Source of the DNA: Agrobacterium larrymoorei
GTDB taxonomy: Bacteria; Pseudomonadota; Alphaproteobacteria; Rhizobiales; Rhizobiaceae
Reading direction: 5' to 3'
Length of the DNA stretch: 64,000 bases
NCBI RefSeq assembly: GCF_005145045.1
Contig: NZ_CP039692.1
Coordinates: 310,001 to 374,000, forward strand
In this document: positions 1 to 8,212 of the stretch, in pieces
Layout of the letters: every line of letters starts with the position of its first letter
How positions within the stretch are numbered: the stretch's first letter is position 1
The notes under the pieces: model-generated
What the model was told of the DNA's origin: nothing
Databases searched by the model: none
Seen by the model: the letters and a program-made list of their open reading frames with translations, nothing else
Translations under genes and position numbers: made by a program

Positions 1-1116
1 GCCGCGCAGCAATTCTTGCGCACTCTGGGTGACGGAGAGAACGACTTCATCCGCATCCGCACTGCTGCCCTGCACGCGCTCGGCCAGTTTGCAAGCCTCG
101 ACAATGTCGCGTTCCATCAGCGAAAGCACGTTGCTATCGCCCTTGGAGGTACGGTCTACCAGTTCATCGCGCAGCGAAAGGATGCGGGCTGCATCGTCCG
201 TGAAGCTTGAAATGCTGGTGAAAATCTTGCCGCAGTCGCGCTGGAAGTCCGCAGCTGTTTCGTCCATTTGCGCGCTTGCCAACTGCATGAAGGCTTCGCG
301 CAGGATGTGATGTTCATTCGCATCCAGTGCAGCACCGTCGGAAGAGGAAACAAACTCCTCAAGCAGTTGAAGCATGCTCTGAATGTGCTCGATGCGCTGG
401 CGGGTGATATCGCCGATCTGGAGTGAGGAGAGGACCGAACCGATCTTTCCCTGCACGCCCTGCGCGATTTTCTTCACCTGCGCGGCGATATCGGCCATTT
501 CCTTGTGCTGCGTGGAAATGCGCGCGGAATTTTCGGTCAGGCCCTTGATGATGGGCGGAATGGTCGTGCCGAAATCCGAAAGCGTGTTCGAGGAGAAGGA
601 GCGCGCGTTTTCAAGCTGAAGGCGCATGGCTTCGAGATTGGCGGCGAAGCGACCCACTTCATCGGCACCGGATTGAATGCGCTCGCGAATTTCGTCCGCA
701 AAACCGGCGAATTCGGCAAGTCCCGCACCGGCAATCTTCACCGTTACGGCAAAGGTCTTGAGATAGCGGATCGTCTCGTGAATATCATCGATATGCCCAC
801 CCGTGGAGGAGCACATATTGGCCAAGGCTTCGAAGCCAGCCTGACGCTTCTGCTCGGTATCGGGCAGTTGCGCGAGATCTGCGATGGTCTTGCGCAGGCC
901 GGCAATGGTGCCTTCTGCGGTCTTGCCATCCAGCGTGCCTGTCATTCCGTCGAGAATGCCGATCAGGTCGTTCAGGATTTCCATGACGGAAACGAGAACC
1001 GCGCCGCCATCGAGAAACCTCTTCTCGATACGGGCATGTGCCGCCGTCAATTTGGTGTTGAACTCAGACTGAAGGTCCGTCTGGTAAGTCCTGTTCACCT
1101 TGAGCATGGTATTCAT
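1..1116 (-). CDS. Helical chemotaxis-type protein, C-terminus cut by window edge
   Basis: I translated this frame by hand. It is open from an ATG at 1116 to the left edge, giving 372 visible residues. The start follows a GGGAA ribosome binding site; an in-frame ATG at 1140 is the alternative. The protein is almost wholly alpha-helical, with no transmembrane segment and no recognisable N-terminal domain. Around residues 232-246 it carries an LQ-x2-D-ITRQRIEH segment of the kind seen in alphaproteobacterial proteins annotated as chemotaxis or methyl-accepting proteins, and loosely like the active helix of CheZ-type phosphatases. A soluble signalling or coiled-coil protein is the safest reading. 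The C-terminus lies outside the window, so its domain type cannot be settled. Confidence 0.7.
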   Translation of the reverse strand, partial: MNTMLKVNRTYQTDLQSEFNTKLTAAHARIEKRFLDGGAVLVSVMEILNDLIGILDGMTGTLDGKTAEGTIAGLRKTIADLAQLPDTEQKRQAGFEALANMCSSTGGHIDDIHETIRYLKTFAVTVKIAGAGLAEFAGFADEIRERIQSGADEVGRFAANLEAMRLQLENARSFSSNTLSDFGTTIPPIIKGLTENSARISTQHKEMADIAAQVKKIAQGVQGKIGSVLSSLQIGDITRQRIEHIQSMLQLLEEFVSSSDGAALDANEHHILREAFMQLASAQMDETAADFQRDCGKIFTSISSFTDDAARILSLRDELVDRTSKGDSNVLSLMERDIVEACKLAERVQGSSADADEVVLSVTQSAQELLRG

Positions 1117-1269
1117 CGTCGTTTCCCGATCTCGCGTCATGCAGAAAAATTACGCGAGACCCTGAAACGGCAGGTAAATGCCGCACACGCAAATCGGGAA
1201 AATCAGATTTACGGTTAATGTAAAGGTGAAGAATTTTCCGGTTTCTTGCCACGAGACAAGAAATGATGG

Positions 1270-2046
1270 TCAGTTACGCCATTTTCCAGCGTCATTCGTT
1301 GCATCGTCCTTGTGGAAAAAGCGCGATGCGGCTTCGGTTCTATTTCTCACATTCATCTTTTTGTAGATGTTGCGAACGTGAACCTTGACCGTATTTTCCG
1401 ACAATTTCAGACGGTCGGCGATGATCTTGTTCTGTGTTCCCTTGCACAGAAGATCGAGTATCTGCACCTCGCGCGTGGTCAGTGCGGAGAATTCATCTTT
1501 CTTTGCAGCAAGCGCATCGGCGCGGTTGGCGACCACGGCGCGCGTATCATACACGGTGCGAGAGGAGACTTCCGGACCGGCTGTGAGCTTGCCCAGCAGC
1601 GCAGACGGAAAATGCTCGCCACCCTTTATGAGAAGATCGACCGCCGCCAGAAAAACATCGAGCCGCAGATTCAATGGAAGAACGCCATCGATGATGCGCG
1701 TTTCCACCAGTTGCTTGAGATAGGTCTCGATCATGTCGATCGCGTCGATGACGAGCGCTATACGGGCATTGGGATGCTTGAAGCGGAGCTCGTCCAGCAA
1801 ATCCTCCAGCTGTGCGCCGGATAGCTTATAAAGAAGGACGAGTTTGACGTCCTGAATATTCCGGCTTGCGACATTGCCAGACGGACCGTCGCTGATAACG
1901 TCGCAAGCTGGAAATTTCTTTCCGAGTGCCTCCACGAGACATTCGGAAAAAAGATCGGCGTTGGCTACGACAAGGATACTGCCGCTCGTTGATAGGATTT
2001 TGTTGTTTTGCTTCGCATCGATAACCCTGGACGCAACCATGAACAT
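1270..2046 (-). CDS. LuxR/NarL-type regulator with degenerate receiver domain
   Basis: A 258-residue DNA-binding regulator. Residues about 23-140 look like a response-regulator receiver fold, and residues about 187-250 form a LuxR helix-turn-helix (TTREVQILDLLCKG, then NKIIADRLKLSENTVKVHV). The phosphorylated Asp expected at the end of the third strand is replaced: the segment reads LVLLYKLSG, with Tyr73 where LVLLDxxMPG is normal. It therefore probably does not use ordinary phospho-relay. The start at 2046 has an AGGGAGG ribosome binding site. It is transcribed away from the type I secretion genes across a long AT-rich gap, so control of them or of itself is plausible but unproven. No histidine kinase gene is adjacent. 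Confidence 0.85.
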   Translation of the reverse strand: MFMVASRVIDAKQNNKILSTSGSILVVANADLFSECLVEALGKKFPACDVISDGPSGNVASRNIQDVKLVLLYKLSGAQLEDLLDELRFKHPNARIALVIDAIDMIETYLKQLVETRIIDGVLPLNLRLDVFLAAVDLLIKGGEHFPSALLGKLTAGPEVSSRTVYDTRAVVANRADALAAKKDEFSALTTREVQILDLLCKGTQNKIIADRLKLSENTVKVHVRNIYKKMNVRNRTEAASRFFHKDDATNDAGKWRN

Positions 2047-2858
2047 ATACGCCTCCCTGTAGCGTTACGCGTTGACTTCTTCTTATTGCCAGAGCTTCCA
2101 CACACATCAGTCGGGCCGATTAGCAGTTCCCCGGGCAGCCATTTATTAGTTATTTATTAATGATGAAAATTAGTACGAAATTGCGACGAAAGAAATTGCC
2201 CGAAAGGGTTAGATCGCTGATTAGGGCGCCAAAATGCAAAAAATTTTTGCTTGAGAATACACTTACGTAAGCAGAGCAAAAATTAAGATAAAAAAATAAA
2301 AGCCAGCAGTTTTAAATTTTATGCTTCATAACCAAAGGCTGAAGGCTTTTCTTGAAAATAAAGAGAAATATAGCCGATGCGACCGTTTTGAGATTTTGCT
2401 GTGATCTGGCGGGTGGGTCAATATCTGTACGATTTGCACCCAGCTTTATCTGAAAGGGGCTGGGGAGTGCCTACTGCTTAATCCCTTTTAGCAGCTAGAA
2501 ACGTTCGGCCAAGTCGGACACAGTCTGCCCCGTTGCCACAGAGCGCAACCGGCCAGCTACGACAGCATCACCTTGTGTTTCGATGTTGCAGGCACGACCG
2601 AGAGGGAAATGACCAAACAAATGAAGCATGTAATCCGCACCACCCCGTGGCGCGGAACCGGATATGCGCATGTCGGTAACTTGCGTCCTGTGCAGTCCCA
2701 AAAACAGCGAGCCCGAGCAAGGGCCAATGCGAACCGCAGACGACCGGTACTGCTTACGTCTGCATATGTGAACCTCGGAGTGAGCGCGAAAATAATCCCA
2801 TAAAAGATGAGAGGGATTTCGAAATGCTGCTCCGAACTCTTTTTCGGAGGGAATTGAA
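2047..2858. other. Long AT-rich intergenic region with palindromes
   Basis: About 810 bases with no convincing gene. The part from about 2130 to 2400 is clearly more AT-rich than its surroundings. It holds the palindromic tract GCAAAAAATTTTTGC (2236-2250) and the perfect palindrome CTTACGTAAG (2262-2271), both plausible regulator sites between the LuxR gene and the secretion genes. A small open frame from an ATG at 2608 (64 codons, Arg-rich end) lacks a well-spaced ribosome binding site and I do not call it. The leader for the gene at 2859 ends with a good GGAGGG site. Confidence 0.55.
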
Positions 2859-3845
2859 ATGGGTTACAACAGCCAGCCAGCAGGCGACGACATCACGAAA
2901 ATCGGTGCACTCTCTGAAGGGTTCGCCAACACAGCGACCAATGACAGCAATGTCGATGACAGCAACGTTGGAACGAACAACGGCGGCAACCGCGACAACA
3001 CCTATAATTCTCAGGATAACAGCACCAATCTCAATGCGAAGGTCGACGTCGATGTGGCTACTGACAACGGTAACAATCGCGACAACAGCTATGATTGGAA
3101 CTATGACAGCAAGACAACCAATTACAGCGACAACGACAACACGACCAACACCAAGACGACCAATATCAACGATGCCGATACGTCGGTAAAGAGCGACTAT
3201 GACTGGAGCTACGATAGCAAGACGTCGAGCTACAGCGATAACGACACCAAGGTCGTCAACACCACGGATTCCGACAATAAGTCGTTCAGCTATACCGACA
3301 ACGACACGAACACCGACATCAAGACGACGACGGGCAGCTTCAACGACTCCTTCGCCAAGACCGATACGGATTTTGCGACGCTCGATCATGTCAAGGATTT
3401 CGGTAACCTCGGTATCGCCAGCGGCGATATCGCCTTCAATCTCGGTGACGACTTCTCCTTCTCCCTCAACGTGGACAATATTCTCAACAACTCGTTGAAT
3501 GGCGACGGAGCCGACAGCGCATTCAGCGTCGTTCAGGCAAGCCATCTGGCCGATCAGGACAGCGCTTACAACATCAGCATGAACAACCAGGATGCGCACA
3601 ACGATCTCAGCGCCAATGGCGGATCGGCACATGGCGCGGAAGGTATGGAAATGGACGGCAAGGGTTGGGACCTCAAGACAGGCGACGACGCTTCCGGCTC
3701 CAGTTCCGCCAACGCATCGGCAATCCTTGCGAACTCCGGCTACCATCTGGAACTGGTACAGGGTGCAAACCTTCTCACCAACTCCTTCGACGGCAGCGCG
3801 GTTGGTGGCGACTCCCACCATGTCGGCGAAGACGCAAGCTCCTGA
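2859..3845 (+). CDS. Asn/Asp/Ser/Thr-rich repetitive protein, candidate type I secretion substrate
   Basis: A 328-residue acidic, low-complexity protein with no signal peptide, no Cys and no transmembrane segment. Residues about 25-170 are built from degenerate repeats rich in D, N, S, T and Y; the unit YDxxYDSKTxxYSDNDxxxxxT occurs twice (about residues 78 and 113) with shorter SYTDNDTNT echoes after it. The C-terminal half is Gly/Ser/Asn-rich and ends in a small, acidic, poorly charged-positive tail, as many type I secretion substrates do. The RTX nonapeptide GGxGxDxLx is absent. The start has an excellent GGAGGG site. It lies first in a run with a second candidate substrate, an ABC exporter and an HlyD protein, which suggests secretion to the cell surface or medium. 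Adhesin, matrix or ion-binding roles are guesses. Confidence 0.75.
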   Translation: MGYNSQPAGDDITKIGALSEGFANTATNDSNVDDSNVGTNNGGNRDNTYNSQDNSTNLNAKVDVDVATDNGNNRDNSYDWNYDSKTTNYSDNDNTTNTKTTNINDADTSVKSDYDWSYDSKTSSYSDNDTKVVNTTDSDNKSFSYTDNDTNTDIKTTTGSFNDSFAKTDTDFATLDHVKDFGNLGIASGDIAFNLGDDFSFSLNVDNILNNSLNGDGADSAFSVVQASHLADQDSAYNISMNNQDAHNDLSANGGSAHGAEGMEMDGKGWDLKTGDDASGSSSANASAILANSGYHLELVQGANLLTNSFDGSAVGGDSHHVGEDASS

Positions 3846-3862
3846 TTTCTCCCCCAAGCATG

Positions 3863-3911
3863 AACTGCACCGGCATCCGCCGGTGCAGTTTCCGGTTCAG
3901 GGTTAACCGGA
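3863..3911 (+). terminator. Two tandem hairpins between the secretion substrates
   Basis: The first is a perfect 12-bp inverted repeat, AACTGCACCGGC (3863-3874) and its complement (3879-3890) around a 4-base loop. The second pairs TCCGGTT (3891-3897) with AACCGGA (3905-3911). Neither is followed by a long T run, so partial termination or stabilisation of the upstream message fits better than a full stop. This would let the first substrate be made in excess over the exporter genes. Confidence 0.6.
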
Positions 3912-4000
3912 AGACCATGATCGCAGGCTGATCCGCCTACAAGTCAAAGAACTTGGGACTGGTGGAGGCCCGCTCTTGGTCTGAAGAGGAGGGAGAGCCA

Positions 4001-6016
4001 ATGTACACCGACAAAATCACGGACATGATCGCCCACTTCATCGGTCTCTTCGATGCAGACATGGACGAAGCACGGCTCAGAACACGCTACACGGAAGGGC
4101 GCTCGGAGGATGCCGATCACCAGTTGCCTCAGGATCGACAGGCAGCGAACGACGACCCCAATTATGACGTATCCTTGCAGGATTTCGATCCCGGCGTGAA
4201 ATACCGTGCCGCTATATTTCATCTCAACCACACCCGCGCCGGGCATGCCCACACTTTTGAAGACAGTCTTCATAAGCTCCGGGAGATCGCTTCTCGGGAC
4301 TTGAGCACGCCCCATTTTCGCGCGCACGGCCATGGTGGCTATGAGGAAGATCGCAGCGAGCTTATGCTTTATGCCGGTCCCGGATCCTCGATCACGCACG
4401 TCTCGCAGCTTACCCTGCTTGAAGACGACGATTACCTGAACATGACGGATGGCCCCAACCAATATCGGGACACGTCATTCGTCACGCAGCGTACTGTCGA
4501 ATATTATAACGAGGCTGCACAGTTCACACCTTTCAATGCCTATCACCGCACCGATACCTATGAAGGTGTCCAGTCGATTGCGCGCGACGTGCATGACTTC
4601 GCGATGCAATCGCGTGAGCATGAGGTAACGTCACTGGGGACGGGCGCCGATCAGGATTTCGTCATTGCGGACACATCGATCAACGGCACCTATATCAACG
4701 GCGTATTGTCGGCTGAAAAACCCGACATCGATGACTTCATGCCCGATCGCGGCATCGCCAAACCATTAGGTGAGCCGGAAAAAAGCGACATTCCGCTGGA
4801 AAGCCATGGGGCTGCCCCCAACACGCTGGATGTGGCTGCCGGGGCAAACATAGTCGCCAATCTGCTGTCGGTGACTGACACTTCGGTCATCTCGCCTGTT
4901 TTGGCGGTGATGGGAAATTATCACCAGATCGATGCCATCACACAGTCGTTTGTTTACAGCGATCACGACAGCATCGATGCGGCATTCTCGGTGAAAGAGG
5001 ACCACGCTGGAACCGTGGCCAATAACATCGCCAGTTTCGAACGCAGCAACTGGAGCCATAATGGGGACGCTGGTAGCAGCGACGCGACCGATAGCACAAT
5101 CTTCCCAACCGCGTGGCGCGTCAGTTATGTGCAGGGCGACGTGTCTTTCGTCCACTGGATCGAGCAATATCATTTCGTTTCCGACAACGATACGATGACT
5201 GTCACCACCTCCGGTGCAGATGTCAGCGTACTAACGGGCGGCAACAGCGCAATCAATCTTGCGGGCTTTCTGGGCATCGGCATGCAGTACGATCTGGTTA
5301 TCGTTGGCGGCAACGTCATCGATATGAACATGATCTCGCAAATTGCCGTCCTCTACGACAACGACACCATCCATGCCGCCACGGGAGCGCCCGATGCTTC
5401 GGTCCAATCCGGCAACAACCTCCTCTGGAACGAAGCTTCGATCCACAACATAGGCAGCAATGATCGCTTTGCTGCCATGCCGGATTACATGAACGACGCG
5501 GTAAAAGCGATCAACGAGCGAGACCCGCATATGCCGGAGGGCCTTTCTACAGACCCCAATTTCGCGGGTTATCCGGGCCTCAACGTCCTTTACATCACCG
5601 GCAACGTCTATGACGTGACCTATTTGAAGCAGGTCAGCGTCCTGGGCGATTCCGATCAGGTCACGCTGGCAGCATCGAAGGTTCTGGCGAACAATGAAGA
5701 TGCCACCGTCCATATCGACACTGGCAGCAATGCGGTCGTCAACATCGCCAGCATCGTCGATTACGATAGCTTCGGCGGTTCGACTTATGTCTCCGGTAAC
5801 CTCTATTCCGATTCCGTGCTGATCCAGGGCGGTATCGTGGAGCACGATACCGCCGACACGCACCCGACCGGCGACAAGCTCGCCAATGAAGTCATCGCAT
5901 TTCTCGATGACGGACATCACACAGACCACAGCGCTGACTTGACCATCAATGGCGGCCATGACCTCTCCTGGTCCCAAGCCCACCCTGTCGATGTCATGCA
6001 GACCGCCGTCGCTTGA
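4001..6016 (+). CDS. Repeat-built candidate type I secretion substrate
   Basis: 671 residues from the ATG at 4001, which has a GAGGAGGGAG ribosome binding site; upstream in-frame codons are not needed. There is no signal peptide. After an N-terminal region of roughly 270 residues come about five degenerate repeats. Each has an Asn/Ser-containing start (such as GNSAINLAGFL or SNAVVNIASIV), then a V-x-GN-x3-D core and a hydrophobic V-L-x-DxDxV turn (for instance VIDMNMISQIAVLYDNDTI and VYDVTYLKQVSVLGDSDQV). This pattern suggests a beta-solenoid or stacked beta fold with Asp pairs that could bind calcium. RTX nonapeptides are absent. Only 25 bases separate it from the ABC exporter gene, so I infer export by that system. 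Similar rhizobial proteins are often labelled simply type I secretion protein. Confidence 0.75.
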   Translation: MYTDKITDMIAHFIGLFDADMDEARLRTRYTEGRSEDADHQLPQDRQAANDDPNYDVSLQDFDPGVKYRAAIFHLNHTRAGHAHTFEDSLHKLREIASRDLSTPHFRAHGHGGYEEDRSELMLYAGPGSSITHVSQLTLLEDDDYLNMTDGPNQYRDTSFVTQRTVEYYNEAAQFTPFNAYHRTDTYEGVQSIARDVHDFAMQSREHEVTSLGTGADQDFVIADTSINGTYINGVLSAEKPDIDDFMPDRGIAKPLGEPEKSDIPLESHGAAPNTLDVAAGANIVANLLSVTDTSVISPVLAVMGNYHQIDAITQSFVYSDHDSIDAAFSVKEDHAGTVANNIASFERSNWSHNGDAGSSDATDSTIFPTAWRVSYVQGDVSFVHWIEQYHFVSDNDTMTVTTSGADVSVLTGGNSAINLAGFLGIGMQYDLVIVGGNVIDMNMISQIAVLYDNDTIHAATGAPDASVQSGNNLLWNEASIHNIGSNDRFAAMPDYMNDAVKAINERDPHMPEGLSTDPNFAGYPGLNVLYITGNVYDVTYLKQVSVLGDSDQVTLAASKVLANNEDATVHIDTGSNAVVNIASIVDYDSFGGSTYVSGNLYSDSVLIQGGIVEHDTADTHPTGDKLANEVIAFLDDGHHTDHSADLTINGGHDLSWSQAHPVDVMQTAVA

Positions 6017-6041
6017 GCGACGTCTTTTCAGGGGAAACGAA

Positions 6042-8207
6042 ATGGATCACATTTCAAAAAACAGGCTGGATCAGGGGCATCCGCTTAATCTGGAAAACAA
6101 GCCGAGTTGCCTCGATGAAAACACCCGCCTTAGCGAAGCATGCGTGGCAGCGATCAACGATGCCGTTGAAAATCTGCGTCAACTTTCGGAGACGAATGCA
6201 TGGTCTTCGACGGCCACAGTTACCGAAACCCCAACGGCCAAACCCGCCGAGGGTAAAACTGTCCCGCGGGTTGAACCCGCCCTTCGCGATGCACCGACTG
6301 ACAAAACGGACCTCAAGTCTCCTCCCCCTGAAATGCCCTTCGTCAAAACTATCGATAATAATGATGGTCCCATTCGTGAAAATGAGCGCAGGGCGGTTAC
6401 AGGCGGAGGCGGCAACGGAAAAGAGCCCGACCTGAACGGGGGCGGAGGCGGCGGTGGAGGTGGCAACAAGAACGGCTTCCACAAGCGCAGCGAGCCCGTC
6501 AATTTCGCTGCAAGCCTTGCCAAGGGCATAGCGGCAGTACGGCGCAACATGGTCATCGTGATGCTCTTCACGGTGGCGATCAATGTTCTGCTTCTGGCTA
6601 TTCCGCTCTATCTCTTCCAGATTTCAGACCGTGTTCTCACCAGCCGTTCCATGGATACGCTGGTCATGCTGACAATCGCCGTTATCGGGGCGGTGCTGCT
6701 GCAGGCCTTCATGGACTCCATCCGCCGCTTCATTCTCATGCGCACCGCCGTAGAGCTGGAAGTGCAGCTTGGCGCACCGATCCTCAGCGCGGCAGCACGC
6801 GCATCACTGCATGGCAACGGCAAGGATTATCAGATATTACAGGACCTTCAGCAGCTTCGCTCCTTTCTGACATCAGGAACGCTGATCGCCTTTCTGGACG
6901 CGCCGCTGATGCCATTGTTCGTGCTGGTGGTCTATCTGGTTCACCCGCATCTCGGCATCATCATCATGATCTGCTGTGCTGCGCTATTCTTCATTGCCTG
7001 GCTGAACCAGAAGTTCACGGCCCACCAGTTCGCCGAAGCAAGCGGCTATCTCAGCCGCGCAAACTTCCACCTCGATTCCATGTCCCGCAACTCGCAGATC
7101 ATCAATGCGCTGGCCATGATCCCCGAGGCAGTGAAGATGTGGGGTCGCGAGACGGCTGGTTCGCTGAAGTCCCATGTGGCGGCGCAGGACCGGAACATCA
7201 TGTTCTCCGGCGTTTCAAAAGCCTGCCGCATGATTACCCAGATCGCATTGCTGGGTTGGGGTGCCCATCTCTCGCTTTCGGGTGAGCTGACCGGTGGCAT
7301 GGTCATCGCGGACTCCATCGTTTCCGGTCGCGCGCTGGCGCCCATTGAAGGCGCTATCGAGGGTTGGCATCAGTTCAACAAATCGGCCTCCTCATACGGC
7401 CGTATCAAGCAGCTGCTGGTCAATTCGCCGTTGAACTTTCCACGCCTTCGCCTGCCGAACCCGGAAGGCCGACTGGATGTGGAACGTATCCTTTTCGTCC
7501 CTCCTCCGCAGAAAAAAGTGGTTCTCAACGGCATTTCCTTTTCTCTCAGAAAGGGTGAATCGCTTGCTATCATCGGCAATTCCGGTTCCGGCAAAACGAC
7601 GCTCGGCAAGATGCTGGTGGGCTCGATCCTGCCCACATCGGGGAATGTGCGGCTGGACCTGATGGACCTGCGCAACTGGGATCAGCGGCAATTCGGTGAA
7701 AGCATCGGATATTTGCCGCAGGACGTGCAGCTCTTTCCCGGCACGATCAAAGCAAATATCTGCCGCATGCGCGATGACGTGGACGACCGGCAGATTTACG
7801 AGGCAGCGGTTCTCGCCGATGTTCATGAGCTGATTGCGAGCTTCCCTCAGGGCTATGAGACGGTTGTGGCAGCGGATGGCGCACCGCTTTCCGGTGGACA
7901 GAAGCAGCGCATTGCGCTTGCCCGTGCCTTCTTCGGAGACCCGAAATTCGTCGTGCTCGACGAGCCGAACTCTAACCTCGATACGCAGGGTGAGCAGGCG
8001 CTGGCCAAGGCGCTGTTGCATGCCAAGAAACAGGGCATCACAACGGTCACAATCACGCAGCGCCCTGCACTTCTGCAATGCGTCGACAAGATCATGATCC
8101 TGAAAGACGGCACGGTTGCCATGTTCGGTGAACGCGTGGAGGTTCTTCGCGCCCTGTCCGGCAACAAGGATCAACCGAACACTCAAGCTCCGCGGATAGA
8201 AGGTTGA
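6042..8207 (+). CDS. Type I secretion ABC exporter (inner-membrane permease-ATPase)
   Basis: 721 residues from the ATG at 6042 (AGGGGAAACGA site). The order is: a long hydrophilic N-terminal extension of about 165 residues, rich in Pro, Asp and Asn and with a run of nine Gly near residue 135; a six-helix ABC transmembrane domain from about 170 to 460; and a C-terminal ATPase with Walker A GNSGSGKTT (about 510), signature LSGGQKQR (about 615) and Walker B VVLDEP (about 635). This is the PrtD/HlyB-type exporter of type I secretion, homodimeric in the inner membrane. The extension has no C39 peptidase motif and is unusual for PrtD-like proteins, which start close to the membrane domain. HlyD follows almost at once. 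No outer-membrane TolC gene is in the window. Confidence 0.9.
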   Translation: MDHISKNRLDQGHPLNLENKPSCLDENTRLSEACVAAINDAVENLRQLSETNAWSSTATVTETPTAKPAEGKTVPRVEPALRDAPTDKTDLKSPPPEMPFVKTIDNNDGPIRENERRAVTGGGGNGKEPDLNGGGGGGGGGNKNGFHKRSEPVNFAASLAKGIAAVRRNMVIVMLFTVAINVLLLAIPLYLFQISDRVLTSRSMDTLVMLTIAVIGAVLLQAFMDSIRRFILMRTAVELEVQLGAPILSAAARASLHGNGKDYQILQDLQQLRSFLTSGTLIAFLDAPLMPLFVLVVYLVHPHLGIIIMICCAALFFIAWLNQKFTAHQFAEASGYLSRANFHLDSMSRNSQIINALAMIPEAVKMWGRETAGSLKSHVAAQDRNIMFSGVSKACRMITQIALLGWGAHLSLSGELTGGMVIADSIVSGRALAPIEGAIEGWHQFNKSASSYGRIKQLLVNSPLNFPRLRLPNPEGRLDVERILFVPPPQKKVVLNGISFSLRKGESLAIIGNSGSGKTTLGKMLVGSILPTSGNVRLDLMDLRNWDQRQFGESIGYLPQDVQLFPGTIKANICRMRDDVDDRQIYEAAVLADVHELIASFPQGYETVVAADGAPLSGGQKQRIALARAFFGDPKFVVLDEPNSNLDTQGEQALAKALLHAKKQGITTVTITQRPALLQCVDKIMILKDGTVAMFGERVEVLRALSGNKDQPNTQAPRIEG

Positions 8208-8212
8208 ATGCC

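Noticed and set aside
2573..2803. Small open frame upstream of the secretion genes
   Set aside because: The ATG at 2608 has purines directly against it rather than a spaced ribosome site, and the Arg-rich product shows no motif.
2754..3857. 367-codon open frame on the minus strand
   Set aside because: It is the mirror of the repeat-rich gene at 2859-3845; its product is a low-complexity V/I/G/R chain that follows from the antisense of N/D/T codons, and it lacks a ribosome binding site.
2859..6016. RTX toxin or adhesin
   Set aside because: No GGxGxDxLx nonapeptide is present in either candidate substrate, so the RTX label is not supported.
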